Source of the DNA: a virus
Strand: one strand, 5' to 3'
Virus record (IMG/VR): IMGVR_UViG_3300013126_000241
Coordinates: 1-24,246 of that record
Length of the DNA stretch: 24,246 nt
Numbering within the stretch: position 1 is the stretch's first letter; each line of letters opens with the position of its first letter. The position numbers and the translations under genes were made by a program. This document shows positions 23,831 through 24,246 of this stretch, piece after piece. The notes under the pieces are model-generated. The model saw nothing but the letters and a program-made list of their open reading frames with translations. It was not told the origin of the DNA and did not search any database.

Positions 23831-24246
23831 TGTCATATAATGTTTATCCTAATCCATTAGAAACATCTATAGGTCGTAAGAACTACATCATCAATGGTAA
23901 TTTTGATATTTGGCAGCGAGGAACAAGCCAAACAAGTGCTGGGTACGGTAGTGACGATAGATGGGTAAACTACCACATTGGTTCAACAAAGACTCATTCT
24001 CAACAAGCATTTACTCTCGGGCAAACTAATGTACCTAATGAACCAAAATACTTTTCAAGAACTATCGTTACTTCTGTTGCAGGCTCGGGAAATTACTGTG
24101 ACAAATCCCAACCAATCGAATCTGTTCGCACTTTAGCTGGCAAAACTGCTACTCTGTCGTTCTACGCTAAAGCCGATGCAAGCAAGAATATGGCTGTCGC
24201 CTTTAGTCAATATTTTGGTACAGGCGGTAGCCCGTCTACTGCAATA
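23830..24246 (+). CDS. Tail fibre/baseplate adhesin domain protein, 3' end outside window
   Basis: The ATG overlaps the previous stop and follows TTGGAGATTAGTTA. The frame is open to the last base (139 residues). The visible part is a very common phage adhesin domain: NYIINGNFDIWQRGTSQTS, then DDRWVNYHIGSTKTHSQQAF, KYFSRTIVTSVAGSGNYCDK, RTLAGKTATLSFYAKADASK and FSQYFGTGGSPS, a jelly-roll with carbohydrate-binding style. Codon use and base composition differ from the neighbours: bases 24121-24180 hold 29 G/C of 60, against 12 of 60 at 23401-23460. This suggests recent acquisition from another phage or prophage. Receptor binding is inferred. Confidence 0.85.
   Translation, partial: MSYNVYPNPLETSIGRKNYIINGNFDIWQRGTSQTSAGYGSDDRWVNYHIGSTKTHSQQAFTLGQTNVPNEPKYFSRTIVTSVAGSGNYCDKSQPIESVRTLAGKTATLSFYAKADASKNMAVAFSQYFGTGGSPSTAI

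Noticed and set aside
1-24246. tRNA genes, CRISPR arrays, insertion sequences or defence islands
   Set aside because: No cloverleaf with CCA-type end, spaced direct repeats, transposase motifs or inverted-repeat ends were found on either strand by eye.

Overview
This window reads as part of the genome of a large, AT-rich T4-type myovirus. Every gene I can support lies on the + strand, packed head to tail with overlaps or gaps of a few bases. The T4-family proteins recognisable by motif are a family B DNA polymerase (gp43), a single-stranded DNA-binding protein (gp32), a late-transcription co-activator (gp33) and a baseplate wedge block in the order 25-6-7-8. T4-type late promoter boxes (NATAAATA, no -35) sit in several intergenic gaps, and two near-perfect or perfect sigma70 promoters lie before the polymerase and the gene after it. 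This indicates a proteobacterial-type host polymerase; the host itself cannot be named from this sequence.

Layout. 1-7256: tail-fibre/adhesin and other virion proteins: a partial fibre gene (1-2583), two large structural proteins (2657-4144, 4251-5834), a 228-residue tail protein (5836-6522), a hidden 31-residue zinc-ribbon gene (6529-6624) and a fibre protein with GRTGD and DPHPQY motifs (6675-7256). 7268-7750: a ferritin with a complete ferroxidase centre, 11 bases after the fibre gene. 7751-8271: two overlapping micro-genes for single-pass membrane peptides, a strong antisense sigma70 promoter, a terminator, and the sigma70 promoter and stem-loop leader of the polymerase. 8272-14066: replication and late-transcription genes: polymerase, a hypothetical gene, an ORF with no clear start, a DHH phosphoesterase, gp33, gp32 and a hypothetical acidic protein. 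14153-24246: baseplate genes gp25, gp6, gp7 and gp8, then three further tail/adhesin genes, the last cut by the window end.

How the genes work together. Sigma70 promoters would switch on replication genes early. gp43, gp32 and gp33 all end in a similar acidic/hydrophobic tail (S/D-L-x-D-F-F or close), which suggests contact with a common partner, probably the sliding clamp; gp33 would then couple replication to late transcription from the NATAAATA boxes that drive the structural genes.

Most unusual points. (a) The DHH phosphoesterase has an in-frame TAG exactly inside its first metal-binding motif. It sits in CTT TAG CTA inside a small hairpin, so a 6-base ribosome hop between the two Leu codons would restore D-L-D-G; mutation or sequencing error is the simpler alternative. 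(b) An A AAA AAC slippery heptamer lies upstream, where the next ORF has no ATG start. (c) A ferritin is encoded in a tail-fibre operon. (d) A 15-bp terminator-like hairpin lies inside the start of gp7. (e) A run of hairpins fills the gp32 leader. (f) A perfect consensus promoter points backwards into the ferritin gene. No tRNA, rRNA, CRISPR array or insertion sequence was recognised.
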